A stretch of DNA of 64,000 nt. It comes from Fagopyrum homotropicum (taxonomy: Eukaryota; Streptophyta; Magnoliopsida; Caryophyllales; Polygonaceae). This document shows, piece by piece, positions 34,143 through 45,283 of this stretch (positions within the stretch are counted from its first letter, which is position 1; each line of letters begins with the position of its first letter). Under the pieces are notes generated by a model, which did no database searches, was not told where the DNA came from, and was given only the letters and a program-made list of their open reading frames with translations. The position numbers and the translations under genes are program-made. The DNA is taken from contig BSWB01000008.1 in the NCBI GenBank assembly GCA_033239125.1, positions 17,390,001 through 17,454,000 on the forward strand. Direction: 5' to 3'.

Positions 34143-35202
34143 TCTATCCCGTCGATCTTTGGCCTCTCGGCGGGCGGATGCTGTCAAGTCTATCTTCTCG
34201 CTTCTTCTTCTCTTTAACATTTTTCACCATAATTTGAATTTGGGCTTCAAATAAAATTTGCATATTAAAATTATAACATTTAAATAAAAATTGGTCATCT
34301 TCTTTGCCAAAAACTCACCATTAGAACCCGTTTCAAAGCTCGGAAAAAGGCTCATAAAACGGAAAAAAAAGCTAAATCTCATAGACGATCTAATTCAAAT
34401 TATTCCTACACTAACTGAATCTTCCTAAAATAATTAAATTTTAAGCCTAAAATCAAAATAAAACACAACAGAACAAAAACGAGAAACACTAAACTGAATC
34501 CGATCCACAAGTTGTCTTTCACTTTTAGATTGTTGTGGATCTTTGACATTTGAATCTCAAACCATTTTTGTGAGTCTTGATTGCATTTTTTTGTTTTTGA
34601 TTGAATTTTTTTGATTTTTTTGCAAACTCTTTGCGGCGCAACAAACTAACAGAAGAATGGGGAAGAAGGAAGGGCGCGACGTGCCCTAATATTGCGCCTT
34701 GGGCCGCATGCACGAAAGGTTGGCACATGCACAGTCTGCGTGCGCTGTCTTGTTTGTGTTTTCCAGCCGCGCCGAATAACATCATTCTAATATAATTAAG
34801 GAAAGGAAACTTAAGAATCAATCCATCAATATGCACTCTCAAATCTCAATGAATGTTTCTACATAGCCAAATGTTTCCGATCATGGGCTTCATTTCCTTC
34901 CAGGCTATTAAACATATCCGAATTGACCAAAACCGATTGACCTAAGCCGAAACATCAAAGTTGTTGGATTAAAGTCTCACCTAAATGATTAGGGTTATGA
35001 CCGAGTTAGTGTCAGTGCAAATATGTTTATATTCTGTCCAAACTCTACTAGAATTAATGATCCTATAAGAAATATAATTTTAAAACATTAAGTAACATAT
35101 ATAACCGAATCCAAAGTCCAATATCCAACTTTTGGTACTAATAAATTAAATTTTATAATCTAAATACAAAAGAAACTAATTTGCATGAAACATCATAAAC
35201 AA
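34143..35202. other. Intergenic DNA, no gene seen
   Basis: AT-rich, apart from a GC-richer patch at 34630-34770. I see no coding support and no element ends beyond the B1 target duplication at 34143-34147. Confidence 0.5.
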
Positions 35203-36171
35203 AAGACTTTAGAGAAGGGAAAAAATGCTCTCTTTTTACCCTAGAAGCAAAAAGACTAGGGTAGTGACAACATGGGCGTTTGTTACGGCGGCTATGGAGG
35301 AAACCCATCCACCGGCGAGTGGTACAGAGGTGATAATAAACACGGAGGGGATGGAGGGGGATATTGTTATGGTTGAAGTGATTGAGAGTGGATCGAAGGT
35401 TCAGGAGGCTGTTATAGAAGTGCAGCAGAATGGGAATGACCAGCAAACGGCAGTGACTACAACCGGAGTTACACAGAAAGAGCCTACCAATATGGAAAAC
35501 AACAGTACTGTTACAAAGAAACCGGTGACAATGAACAGTGTAGCCGAAAGGACCGAAACTTCGAATTCTAGCAAGGCTGTGGAACTGGTGAAAACTTGGA
35601 GCGAGGTCACCGGGGGTGCCCAGAAGAGAACCAAATGGATTGACAATATATCGAAGGAATCTCTGAAAGGTAAGATAGCAGTTAGCTTCCCCCTTGGAGT
35701 CGATGGTGATCCTGTTCTAGAAATAGAGGAGGGGGTAATTGTTGAACTAGAAGCAAGATGGAAGAATTCGGTAGTCTTCAAGGTACTCGGGTTCCCAGTT
35801 GCGTTTCCGGTCATGGAATGTAAGATCAGAGAACTTTGGAAGTGTGGAAGTAATCTGCAGCTTATCGATCTAGATAGCAATTATTTCTTGGCAAGGTTCA
35901 AGAGTGAAAACAAGTTAATGACAGTTTTGACCGGAGGGCTGTGGGTAGTATTCGGACGATGTTTGATCATGAAAAAATGGACTCCAGACTTCATTACTTC
36001 CGCACCCATTACCTCCTCTCCTATATGGATCAGGATCATGGGGGTGCCGGTCCAATGGTATCATGAAGCAATAATATAGAACATGGCTGAGAGCAGTTAT
36101 CTATTGATCCAAAGACTCTGTATTTCAACCGAGGAAGATTTATATGGGTATGTGTAGAGATAGGCGTAAGG

Positions 36172-37716
36172 TGATAGGTGATGAAATCACTATCATTTAG
36201 GATAGTTTTTAGAGTCTTTTTATTGCATTTGTGTCGGTTTATGCTACTAACTCCTTGGTCCAGAAGAAGAAGACTAAAAGAAGCTAAGGAAGGAGTTATA
36301 AGCACTTAGGAGTGAAGATCGTTCACGAAGCAAAGCTTCTATTGCCTCACCGCACCAGCGGAGCCTTGTCACCGCCCCTGCGGGTGACACCTTACTCCGG
36401 AGCGCTCCCTGCGCCTTCGCCAGCGCCAGCCACGAAGACGGTCACCGCCCCTGCATCAACCCCGGCGCCCCTGCGGTGACTTGCCCTGAAGAAGCGAAGA
36501 CCAGCACCCTGCGCCTCTGCCTGCGCCTCAACCTGGGAGCTGTAAGATGAAGAGGTTGTGTCACTGCCCCTGCGTTGACATAGGGACGCCCCGGCGGCTT
36601 GGTATTAGAAATGGCAAGAAGTTGAAGGGTCAGACGTTTAAAGAGAATTAAAGATCCGCCCCTGCGAAAATGCCTAGCCGCCCCTGCAGAAATGCCTAGC
36701 CGCCCCTGTGGCCATGAAGAAGATCAAGCGTTTTTGCCTTCACCGTCTCTGCGGAGCTGAAGGCCGCCCCTACGGTTTAACGTCAGAAGCTTTACTCCGG
36801 CTGTTTACACCAACTTTATGGCATTAAAGGTGGCTGTTTTGGGCCGACCATTTACTCCTATTTAGTATCTTTTGTAGTATAAATAGTCCTTGGTTGATTG
36901 CTAGAATCATCAAACTTGTTATCCAACATATTATCCACTTTTTCCCTTTAGATTATCTTGCTACCTTTGTAATGAGTTGCTAACTCCCTTGCTACATTGG
37001 GTTAGTTTGAAGCTGCGTTGTTACCTTGGTTGTAAGTTCTTTTTAATATAAGTTTACATTCAGTAACTCTTTGTGTTTCCTTGATCTTCATTGTCTAATT
37101 GCATGTTTTACTATTACTTGAGATTGATCACCTTAGGTTCTAAAGTGCATGCAAATAACTAGGATTAATAGGTTCCGGGTTCGGGTCTTTAATCTAGTAG
37201 TAAACTTTAAGTAATAACGAGTTGTAATTACTTAAAGAAAAGGAACACAAATATAAAGATAAGTTTAACGGTTTTAATCTTTTCTTTATATCCCTTTGTC
37301 TTTGTTTGAAAGCTAACTTGTTATTTGTTCTTGTAGGTTTACGGAACATTAACTTGTTAAGTTGTGTTGATGCCAGTTGGCTCAACACATATATATGATC
37401 GAGACGGGAGATTACTTGAAAACTTGTAAAAGGAACTCACCAAAGTAGCAATTGCATGCTTAGAATCAATCCAGTGTAGATTCACCCATCTTTGTCTTAC
37501 TTATAGCGTTATTCGTTTTCATAAGTTTTTGTGTGCATCAATTCAATCAAACCCCCCCCCCCTTTGTTACTTGCCTCTATAATCAATAATTGCATCTAAT
37601 AAAACACCTTAACTCTCTTGGGTTCGACACTTACTTAACCACTATACTTATTTTATTGCTAAGTCGGGATTATATTTTTGATAGGGTATAGACGACCATA
37701 GAAATACCTCTAGTCA
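36172..37716 (+). mobile_element. D1: solo LTR inside LINE-2 ORF1
   Basis: 1545 bp, starting TGATAGGTGATGAAATCAC and ending ACCTCTAGTCA. It aligns end to end with the D2 5' LTR (61347-62838). It is flanked by TAAGG (36167-36171) and TAGGG (37717-37721), a five-base target duplication with one change. With no internal region or second LTR it is a solo LTR, the usual product of LTR-LTR recombination. The U3 (36330-36790) is rich in CCGCCCCTGCGG-type words. A run of about 12 C lies near 37551. Confidence 0.88.
36878..36885 (+). promoter_or_regulatory. Probable TATA box of D1 LTR
   Basis: TATAAATA, at the same LTR position as 62003-62010 in D2. If active it would drive plus-strand transcription into LINE-2. 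Confidence 0.55.
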
Positions 37717-38739
37717 TAGGGAGACCGTTGAAGAAGGCTATTATGGTGAATGGTACACGGTGTCCCATTAACTATGAAGGACTCGACAATATCTGCTTCA
37801 AATGTGGACGTTACGGACATTATGCTTCGCATTGTGAGTATAATATGGTAATGAATCCTACGAATGTACTAAAAATGGAGAGAGCAGGTAAAGCGCAAGA
37901 GACGAATGAGGGGAATCATATAGATCAGAACCTGTCGGAAAAGGAGCCGAGGAGTATTCTGGCTAACGGAGTGGAGAATTCGGAATATTATCCGTGGATG
38001 ATGGTAGCTCGCCGGAGTAAGTTCAACAAAGGAAAGAATCATCAGGCTACTCAACAAGGAATGGAAGGAAGCAATAATAGGCAATATGGCCGGCAGGGAC
38101 AAGGAAATACAATCCAACAAAAAGGAAAGAACACCGTAATGTATGCTAAAGAGAAAAATACAACTTCGATGCCAATTGCGTCTGTTCAAGAAGTTTTGGG
38201 CCAGAAAGTGGCATCTAGGATAAGTCCAAAAAGTAAGGCCCAACAACAACAGGGGACATCATCCAGTCAACCCAGGGGTAACACAGCCGAAAAATGTAAT
38301 GGGCTAGTATTTGAAGTAGAAGCACGGAAAAAGGAAGAGATAGAAGCAGAGAAAAGAAGAAAACGTAACAAGCTCCGAAACGACAGAAGAAGAATTTTTA
38401 GGAAAGCCAAGGCAGTTGAAGAGGAGAAGAATGAAGTAAACTCATTGAAGAGGCCAAGATAGGATAATGACAATTCAGACAGGAGACGCTTCAATGGAGA
38501 GGGGAAAATCTCCACGTCGGAAGGAGAAATGGACACAACAAGTTTACGAGAGACTGAAGAGCATAAAAACAAGTACAATATAACATAGAGAGGACAAGGA
38601 ATGAAGATTCAGCAGTTCAGAAGACAGGAGAGGTACAGGTTGCCGTAGGGGAGAAAGTTATGATGGTGAACGATAATTCAACCGCCCCGACAACTGGAAT
38701 GCAGTGGGAGAATCAAGGGACAAAATTCATAAATTATTT

Positions 38740-39790
38740 AGAATGGTTTTCCGGATATTGAGGAATGTGATAGGATAAATATGTTGAAGGCTATTAGAGG
38801 TGAGGAAGTCTGGAGACAGTTAAGGATATGGGTGCGTTTAAATCTCCGGGAGTTGATGACTTCCAACCAGTATTCTACCAAAAATGCTGGAACATAGTCG
38901 GAAACTCAATCGTTAAAGAGGTGATTAAGTTCTTCGATATTTAGAGACTCCCTAGAGGTATGAATGACACCCTTATTTGCTTGATTGCTAAGGTGGGAAC
39001 TCCAGAGCAGATCAGTCAGTTCCGCTCTATAGCTGTTTGTAATGTTATTTATAAGATCATGTCCAAAGTGCTAGTATAAAGAAAGCAAGGGATTATTAGC
39101 TACCTTATAGGCCCTACACAAGGAAGTTTTATCCCATGAAGATATATACAAGACAACATTGTTATGATGCAGGAGGTTGTCCACTCCATGAGAAAGAAAA
39201 GAACGGGAAGGAAGTGGATGGTCCTCAAACTAGACCTGGATAAAGTTTACGATAGGATCAGGCGGGATTTTTTTGAGGAATCTATTGGGGCCGCAGGATT
39301 CCCATGAACGTGGGGCCGTAAGATTAAGGAGTGCGTCACTACTCCTAGGATGCAGGTCCTTTAGAATGGGGATCTAACGAAGTAGTTTATTCCGGAAAGA
39401 GGGTTAAGGCAAGGTGACCCCTTATCGCCTTATCTGTTTGTTCTATGTGTTGAAAGATTGAGTCATCTCATTCTTGATGAGGTTGAGAACGGCAGATGAA
39501 AACCTATAAGGTTGTAGAATACTGGTCCGAAGCTCACCCATCTGTTATTTGCGGATGATCTCACCCTCTTTGCCGAAGCATCAACCGATCAGATAAGGGT
39601 CGTGATGGGATGCTTGGATATCTTCTGCAAAGCTTCATGCCAAAAGGTAAGTCTTCAAAAATCTAGAATTTTTACGTCACTGAATATTTCACAGGAGCTT
39701 CAAGATAGGATCCAAAGTTTGAGTGGCATTGAAGTCACGAAGAATTTGGGGAACTATTTGGGTATGCCACTTATCCAGGGCCGGTGAAGA
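38740..39790 (+). pseudogene. LINE-2 reverse transcriptase remnant
   Basis: Directly after ORF1, without any endonuclease, the sequence enters the RT: FPDIEECDRINMLKAI, then after a frameshift MGAFKSPGVDDFQPVFYQKC. Further blocks are QISQFRSIAVCNVIYKIMSK, LKLDLDKVYDRI, GLRQGDPLSPYLFVLCVERL and LLFADDLTLFAEA, with the catalytic FADD at 39548-39559. At least six in-frame stops break it. The enzyme would copy LINE RNA at the nicked target. The missing first 400 or so residues of ORF2 include the whole endonuclease. Confidence 0.87.
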
Positions 39791-41640
39791 AGATTCATTT
39801 TTTGCGGGGCTATTTGACAAAATAAATGGTAAACTCGATGGCGTCTATGTTACTTCCTGCTAGTGTTTGTTCTGATATTGACAAACTTTGTCGTAACTTC
39901 ATATGGAACATACTGATGAGAGAAGAAGTATGCATATTGTTGCATGGGCTAATTTTTGTCGGCCTAAAGAGCTGGGAAGACTGGGTATAAAGGTGATGAG
40001 AGACCTGAACATGGCACTTGTTGGGAAACTTGGATGGAGGTTTTTAAAGGATGAGACGAGTATCTAGGCACGTACCATTAGGAGAAATATATACGGAATA
40101 CTAATAGCTCCACTGGCAACAAATCACATGTTTGGAGAAGCATCGAGTTAAGTATCAGAGAGGTTATTTATCTTGGACACAAGTGGAACCTAGGAGATGG
40201 TAGCTCAGTGGCTTTTTGGGACGATGTATGGATCGGGAATCAGTCCCTGCTAAACAACACGATATGTCCGGTCAACACAACGGCACGTCAGAGAAGAGTG
40301 CGTGACTTCTGGAGCACTGAAGAAGGATGGAAATAGGAAGAGTTCAATTATTACCTCCCCACAGAGATGTTGTTAAAGATCGTTGGGCTTTCACTTGGAC
40401 CTAGTACAACCCAGAGTGAGGAGGTTAGCGAGGATACGGCCGTCAGGGATGAACTCAGCTGGATCCACACGCCAGATGGGAACCTAATGGTAAAACTAGC
40501 ACACACTATGATCAGAGGTTACGAAGGTGAAGCTGGTAGCGATGGCATCGTGTTCAAGGCAATTTGGAGATTGCAAATACAAGAACGTATAAGAGTGTTT
40601 GCATGGAAATTAATGTGGGGAGGAGCTTTTTTTTTTGAAAGCTTATGTATATATATCCAGAAAATAAGGGGGAATTACAGAGCTACTAGCTTATTACAGA
40701 AGAGCGAAAAGCAAGGTCAAGCCAAGATACAAGTGAGCAGATGAGGAATCAAGAAAGGGAGCAAGAAATAGAGCAAGTGAGCAGATGTGGGGAGGAGCTT
40801 TGACCAATGAAGAGAGAGTCATAAGGCATTTGGCTACATTTGCAAGCTGCCCTCGATATCAGAATAGCAGTGAAACTCTTATTAATCTTTTCCGTGATTG
40901 TCAGCACAACAGAATGCTTTGGCAATGCCTCAATGCCTACCATAGGATGGATGATTTCTTTGTCTACCCGTTTGCAACTTGGATACGAGGTAACCTTACT
41001 TCTACGAACCATTTTAATAATATGTGTAGTTGGAGTTCGGTTTTTACTATAGGTCTGTGTGGCTTTGGAAGTGGAGGAACCAGAAGGTTTTCAGAAACAC
41101 CCCGAAAAGAAGTGATATGCACGTATTTGTCGTAGAGAGAACCCATGAGTATGCAAAATCTTGGAAGAACAACTATCCATCGGCTTCTATGAAGTCCAAA
41201 AAGATTGAGTACATCAAGTGGGATCCGCCTCCGCCTAATGTCTTCAAGATCAATTCAGACGGAGCGGTGAGAAGTGACGGGCCATGCTACGGCAGCTCGT
41301 ATCATTAGGAATAATGCCGGAGAATGGCAACGAGGATACGTGGTTAACCTTGGTATGTGTATTGTACCAATGGCCGAGTTGTGGGGTATTTACCATGGTC
41401 TAAAGCTCGCATAGGAGTACGGATACCAAAAGGTAATCATTGAGTCGGACTCCCAATTAGCTATTTTGCTTCTTGGAAGGACGGTTCCTCGGTGCCATCC
41501 TCTTTCCAGTCTGGTATGCAAGTGTCATGACTTCATCAGAAGGGACTAGGATATCCAGTACCGGCATGCCTTCTGCAAGGCGAATAAAGTTGCGGATTTT
41601 CTTGCAAGCATTTTTTTTACTTTAATGTCGGACTAAGTGT
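39791..41640 (+). pseudogene. LINE-2 ORF2 C-terminus: connection, zf-RVT and RNase H-like remnants
   Basis: Frame-shifted pieces include LGNYLGMPLIQGR, the zf-RVT-like IWRLQIQERIRVFAWKLMWG (40560-40625, broken by a small insertion) and, after it, ERVIRHLATFASCP. From about 41200 an RNase H-like domain reads KWDPPPPNVFKINSDGAVR, with AELWGIYHGLKLA, IIESDSQLAI and FCKANKVADFLAS further on. This domain order (RT, zf-RVT, RNase H) is normal for plant L1 LINEs. Several stops make it non-functional. Confidence 0.8.
40630..40784 (-). mobile_element. Short poly(A)-tailed retroposon in LINE-2 (SINE or 5'-truncated LINE)
   Basis: 155 bp flanked by a perfect 17-bp direct repeat, ATGTGGGGAGGAGCTTT (40613-40629 and 40785-40801). 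On the minus strand it ends in a run of 7-10 A. The long target duplication and the tail are the marks of target-primed reverse transcription. It carries no coding sequence. The minus text near the tail (CTCTGTAATTCCCCCTTATT) resembles LINE 3' ends. Confidence 0.87.
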
Positions 41641-41822
41641 ATTGCTTGACCCTCCCGAGGGTGTAGTTGACCTTTTACTTTACATTGTAAGGGGTCAGGC
41701 TATCCCCCGAGTGATTACTACTTAGCCTTTTTTTTTATTTATAAGAAGCGCGCTCAGATGCGCCGGAGACCACCGAATCTCCTTCACACCAAAAAAAAAG
41801 ATTATAGAGAAAAAAAATAAGT

Positions 41823-42560
41823 GTGGATCGTCTTTGACCCGAACCCAAAACTGCAAATTTCTTGAAATGAGGATCGACACTCACACACTAGGATATGGTC
41901 GAGGGATTTGGGTCGGTCTAAAATGTTAATTAAGACCTAACTTTGAAAGGTTTACTGGTTTCTTGGCTTAAAGAAGGTTTCATGTTCTTCCGACTAAAAA
42001 CTACCGAAACCAAAAATTGTGAAAGGTTTCAAGGATCAAGTTTTTTGCTTTCGTCGTTTTGATCTAAAATAGAAACTTCGTACGTGTGTAAATAAAATTT
42101 TGTTTTTACTCTCAAAATCTCAATTTCCTTTTCTTTTGTATTTTCTTATAAATTGAAAAATATTTTTCCCAAGTTATTTTCTGTTTTAACTATGGCAAAT
42201 GCTAAATAAGTATATGACTGTTAGATTAAAACACGACAAGTTAAGACGAGGACTACTCTCATAAAAGAGAAGAGGCGGAAATTTGCGAAAAGGTAATTAT
42301 GTTATTGAAACAATTGAATTCAAAATAATGAGATTGGTGAGCAAGCATATTTAGGTTTGTTGACGATGTGGCTTGTGAAGTTGTCAGTAAACTTCAGCTA
42401 AAACTTGGGATATCTTAAAATCTTTATACTCAACTAAAAGATTGCGAGAATGACTTGTGTTTCTCATTGAACAATGGTTACAATATATATGTACAATTAG
42501 GGTTTTAGAGATTCATTAGAATCTTTTTGAATATATAATTGTACTAAAATAGAAGTTTGG
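41823..42560. other. Intergenic DNA, no gene seen
   Basis: AT-rich. GACCTAACTTTGAAAGG (about 41935) recurs in related form near 56993 and 57880. No coding support. Confidence 0.45.
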
Positions 42561-43430
42561 TGATGTGGGACCATCCTCGACACCACTCATAAAAGGATCA
42601 ATCACAAGATCGAGGGCTAAAAAGATCCGAGATGAAATGCCAACAAAGAAGATCAAGAAAGAGTAGCAAAGAAGAAATCTCGGATGAGCTACAGGAATCT
42701 CGGCCGAAATTTCCAACCGAGATTGCGTTCCTGACGCGCGTGAGAAGATCCGGCGAAGATTCTTTATTTTTGGAAAACTATCTTTATTATTTTATCTTAT
42801 TACCTTAAAAGCTCTTAAACATTCTTGAAACAATTTGGTTTACTAGGCTTTTTTATATATCTTTCCTATCTTTTGTAGGAGAATTTCCCTTATAAATAAC
42901 CTTAGAGGGGGAGATTATTAGGTAGCTTAGTTGTGATTATTGAATTCCACATTATTGTGAGATACTTGTGACTTCGCTCACAGAGTTTGCTTTTTATCAT
43001 TTCTATTCAATCAAAAGGAGAGTTTTTGGTTGAATCGTTGTTACTTATTGCTAGGTTGTTCTTGTGTGTGCTAATATTATTGAAGATTGATGTTACTAGT
43101 CAAACTAGTCCATCCTTGTACTTGTCTTATTTAGAAGGCTTGTGTAAGGTTAAAGCAGGAAGGGTGAAATGTAATTCAATGTTTTGGGTTTTGACACATA
43201 ATTGGTCAAGGATCTGTGCAAGTCTTATAATAGTCCTATCTTCCTATATTTATCATATTTCATTCCATTAATCATCTTCTTATATTTTCATATCATTCAT
43301 AATTCCGCATTCTGCATTTTTCATAAATCTTGGTTTGTTCTTCTCAAAAATATCGCCCGAGATTTTCATTGTTTAACCGAGATTTGCTTCAGATGAGGAC
43401 TTTCAATCTAGATTGGGAACTGCGGCATCA
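42561..43430. repeat. Possible LTR next to copia fragment
   Basis: 870 bp bounded by TGATG at the left and CATCA at the right, matching inverted ends like those of an LTR. Its right end touches the copia pol remnant across a G-rich stretch (minus strand GATGCGGGGT), which would make it the 3' LTR on the minus strand. Against this, the clearest TATA-like box (TATAAATA, about 42891) is on the plus strand. It contains several CTCGG/CCGAGAT words (42690-42725, 43357-43390). Confidence 0.35.
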
Positions 43431-45000
43431 ACCCCGCATCACTTGGTACGTAAGGTCTTGAAGTGAGAAGTGCCGACAAATTTGGTGAAGATATCAACCG
43501 TGTAATTGAGAGCCCGAATGTGAGGAACAATGAGGGAACCTTCAACAACCTGTTCACGGACGAAGTAATAGTCGATCTTGATGTGCTTGGAGCGATGATG
43601 AAGTACATGATTGGAAGACATATATGTGGAGCTCCGGTTGTCAAATAACAAGATTGGTGAGGAGGAGAGCGGAATGTGCATCTCACGAAGAAGTTGTTGG
43701 ATCCAAATAAGCTCAACGGCAATGAAGGCTAATGTCCGCGCCAATATGTTGCTTATGTGCTGGAATGGAAACTACCTTTTGTTTGCGAGATGACCAACTT
43801 ATAAGATTGCCTCCAAAATAGATGGAAAAGTCAGGTTGGGAGCAGCAATCAACCTTGTCAGTGGCCCAACCGGCATCAAAGAAGGTGACACCGACGATAA
43901 TCCGATGTAGAATGTAGATGCAAACCGTGATCAATGGTCGACTTTAGATAGCAAAGAATACGCTTTATTGTTGTCTAGTGAGTGGTTGTGGGATTCTACA
44001 TGAAGTGACAAACTCTATTTATAGAGTAAGAAAACTCTAGACGAGTGATAGTAACGTATTGCAAGACGCCGAAAATGCTCCGATAGAGATAATGATTTGG
44101 CATGGGGTCACCAGATAGAGATCCCGGTTCAGCTGGGATGATATGGGCTTAACATTAGACATTTTACTAGGTAGGAGGAGATCATATATGTACTTACGTT
44201 GGCTGAGGAAAATTGTGTTCTGTTGACGAGTGAGTTCGATACCAAGAAAATAGTGGGCATGACCGATATCATGTAGAGAGAAAGTGGCATTCAACATCAG
44301 AATAAAGTGATTAATGGCAACATTACTCAAACCTGTAATAATACAATCATCAACTTAGACCAGGATGAGCATAAAAAAGGTACGGGTTCTCTGAATAAAG
44401 AGAGTTGTGTCAGACTTGCGCGACACAAAACCATATTGAAACTAGAATATCCGGAGCTTATAAAACCAGGCGGGAGGTGCATGTTTGAGACCATACAAAT
44501 CTTTCCGTGATAGACACACGTGATCTGGCCGAGAATGATCAAGAAAGCCAAGAGGTTGGTCCATATATACTTGCTCCGTAAATTCACCATTGAAAAAACA
44601 TTATTAATATCAACTTGGCATAGGCTCCATTAATTGGTGAGTGCAAGACAAAAAACGATACAAACAGTCGTGGGTTTGATAACTGGACTCTTCTGGATGT
44701 AACCCTTTAGCCACAATGCATGTCTTATATCACTCAATAGATCTACATGCTTTGCGCTTTAACTTGTGAACCCACTTACAACGAACAATGTTAGCATCAC
44801 AATGGAGGGAAACGATGTCCCAAGTCCTATTACGACTAAGAATATCATCTTCAATCTACATGACATGTTTCCAATGTAGGTTTGTAGAGGCTTGGTAAAA
44901 GGTTTTGGGCTTCGGGTAACTATCAAGAGAAGGAGGTAAAGGTTGTTTGGTGGAGGTAACTGTTCTAGGTTTAAGGTTACCCGTGCGAGCATGAGTAATC
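43431..45000 (-). pseudogene. Ty1/copia reverse transcriptase and RNase H remnant
   Basis: On the minus strand, starting near 44995: TLETCHVD-like text, then CKWVHKLKRKA, IVAKG, VYMDQPLGFLDHS, LYGLKHAPPAW, then the catalytic region LILV-stop-VDDCI, where TAA (44355-44357) replaces the Tyr of YVDD. HYFLGIELTRQ and LSQRKYIYDLLL follow, then RNase H text (FDAGWATD, GGNLISWSSRKQKVVS, AVELIWIQQLLREMHIP, LLFDNRSS). Pieces fall in several frames. These enzymes would copy element RNA; here they are dead. Gag and integrase are not present upstream. Confidence 0.88.
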
Positions 45001-45118
45001 ATTTCCTGAGTGGTGTTTAAAACAAAAGGGTGATAAAAATGAAATAATTTTTGTGGTGGAAGACAATTTTGATTATGATTATTAATTACTTATATGCTCT
45101 GATTCTTCTCCCTGACAT

Positions 45119-45283
45119 GACCCCCGTTTGGTGATGTAGAGATGAAGATGAAATATTTATTTCATCCTCATAATTCCCATAATCTATCTCTATGAAGATT
45201 ATAGAAATTTCTTAATTTAATTTCCATAATTTTCATATTCTTCATTTCATCTCCACAATCACCCTTACCAAACAGGCCCATGA
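45119..45283. mobile_element. MITE with about 35-bp inverted repeats
   Basis: The left end reads CCCCCGTTTGGTGATGTAGA and GATGAAGATGAAAT. The right end, read inverted, is GGGCCTGTTTGGTAAGGGTG then TGGAGATGAAATGAAG. It is about 165 bp, AT-rich and non-coding. No clean target duplication. Confidence 0.6.

Larger units (their letters stand above)
35294..38462 (+). pseudogene. LINE-2 ORF1 (DUF4283 + CCHC), split by solo LTR D1
   Basis: The first part (ATG at 35294, or 35225 in the same frame) has the DUF4283 pattern: AVSFPLGVDGDPVLEIEEG, ALWKCGSNLQLIDLDSNYF-like text, FITSAPITSSPIWIRIMGVP. A TAG (36077-36079) and a frameshift near 36095 precede the insertion. The frame entering D1 (GRFIWVCVEIG) resumes after it (RPLKKAIMVNGTRC) once the LTR and one target copy are discounted. 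A CCHC knuckle follows (CFKCGRYGHYASHC). The C-terminus is Lys/Glu-rich and ends at 38462. Its role would be RNA binding in the LINE particle. Confidence 0.85.
35203..41822 (+). mobile_element. LINE-2: plant L1-type LINE lacking endonuclease, with two insertions
   Basis: In order on the plus strand: split ORF1, a collapsed ORF2 with RT, a zinc-RVT-like part and RNase H, then a 3' tail with A-runs (41791-41822). Likely imperfect target duplications are AGACTTTAGAGAAGGGAAAA (from about 35203) and AGATTATAGAGAAAAAAAAT (from about 41799). The solo LTR D1 (36172-37716) and a small poly(A)-tailed insertion (40630-40784) came later. Many stops and frameshifts show that it is old. Confidence 0.85.

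Noticed and set aside
43463..44510. Plus-strand frames of 60-70 residues
   Set aside because: Antisense shadows of the copia RT/RNase H remnant on the minus strand.
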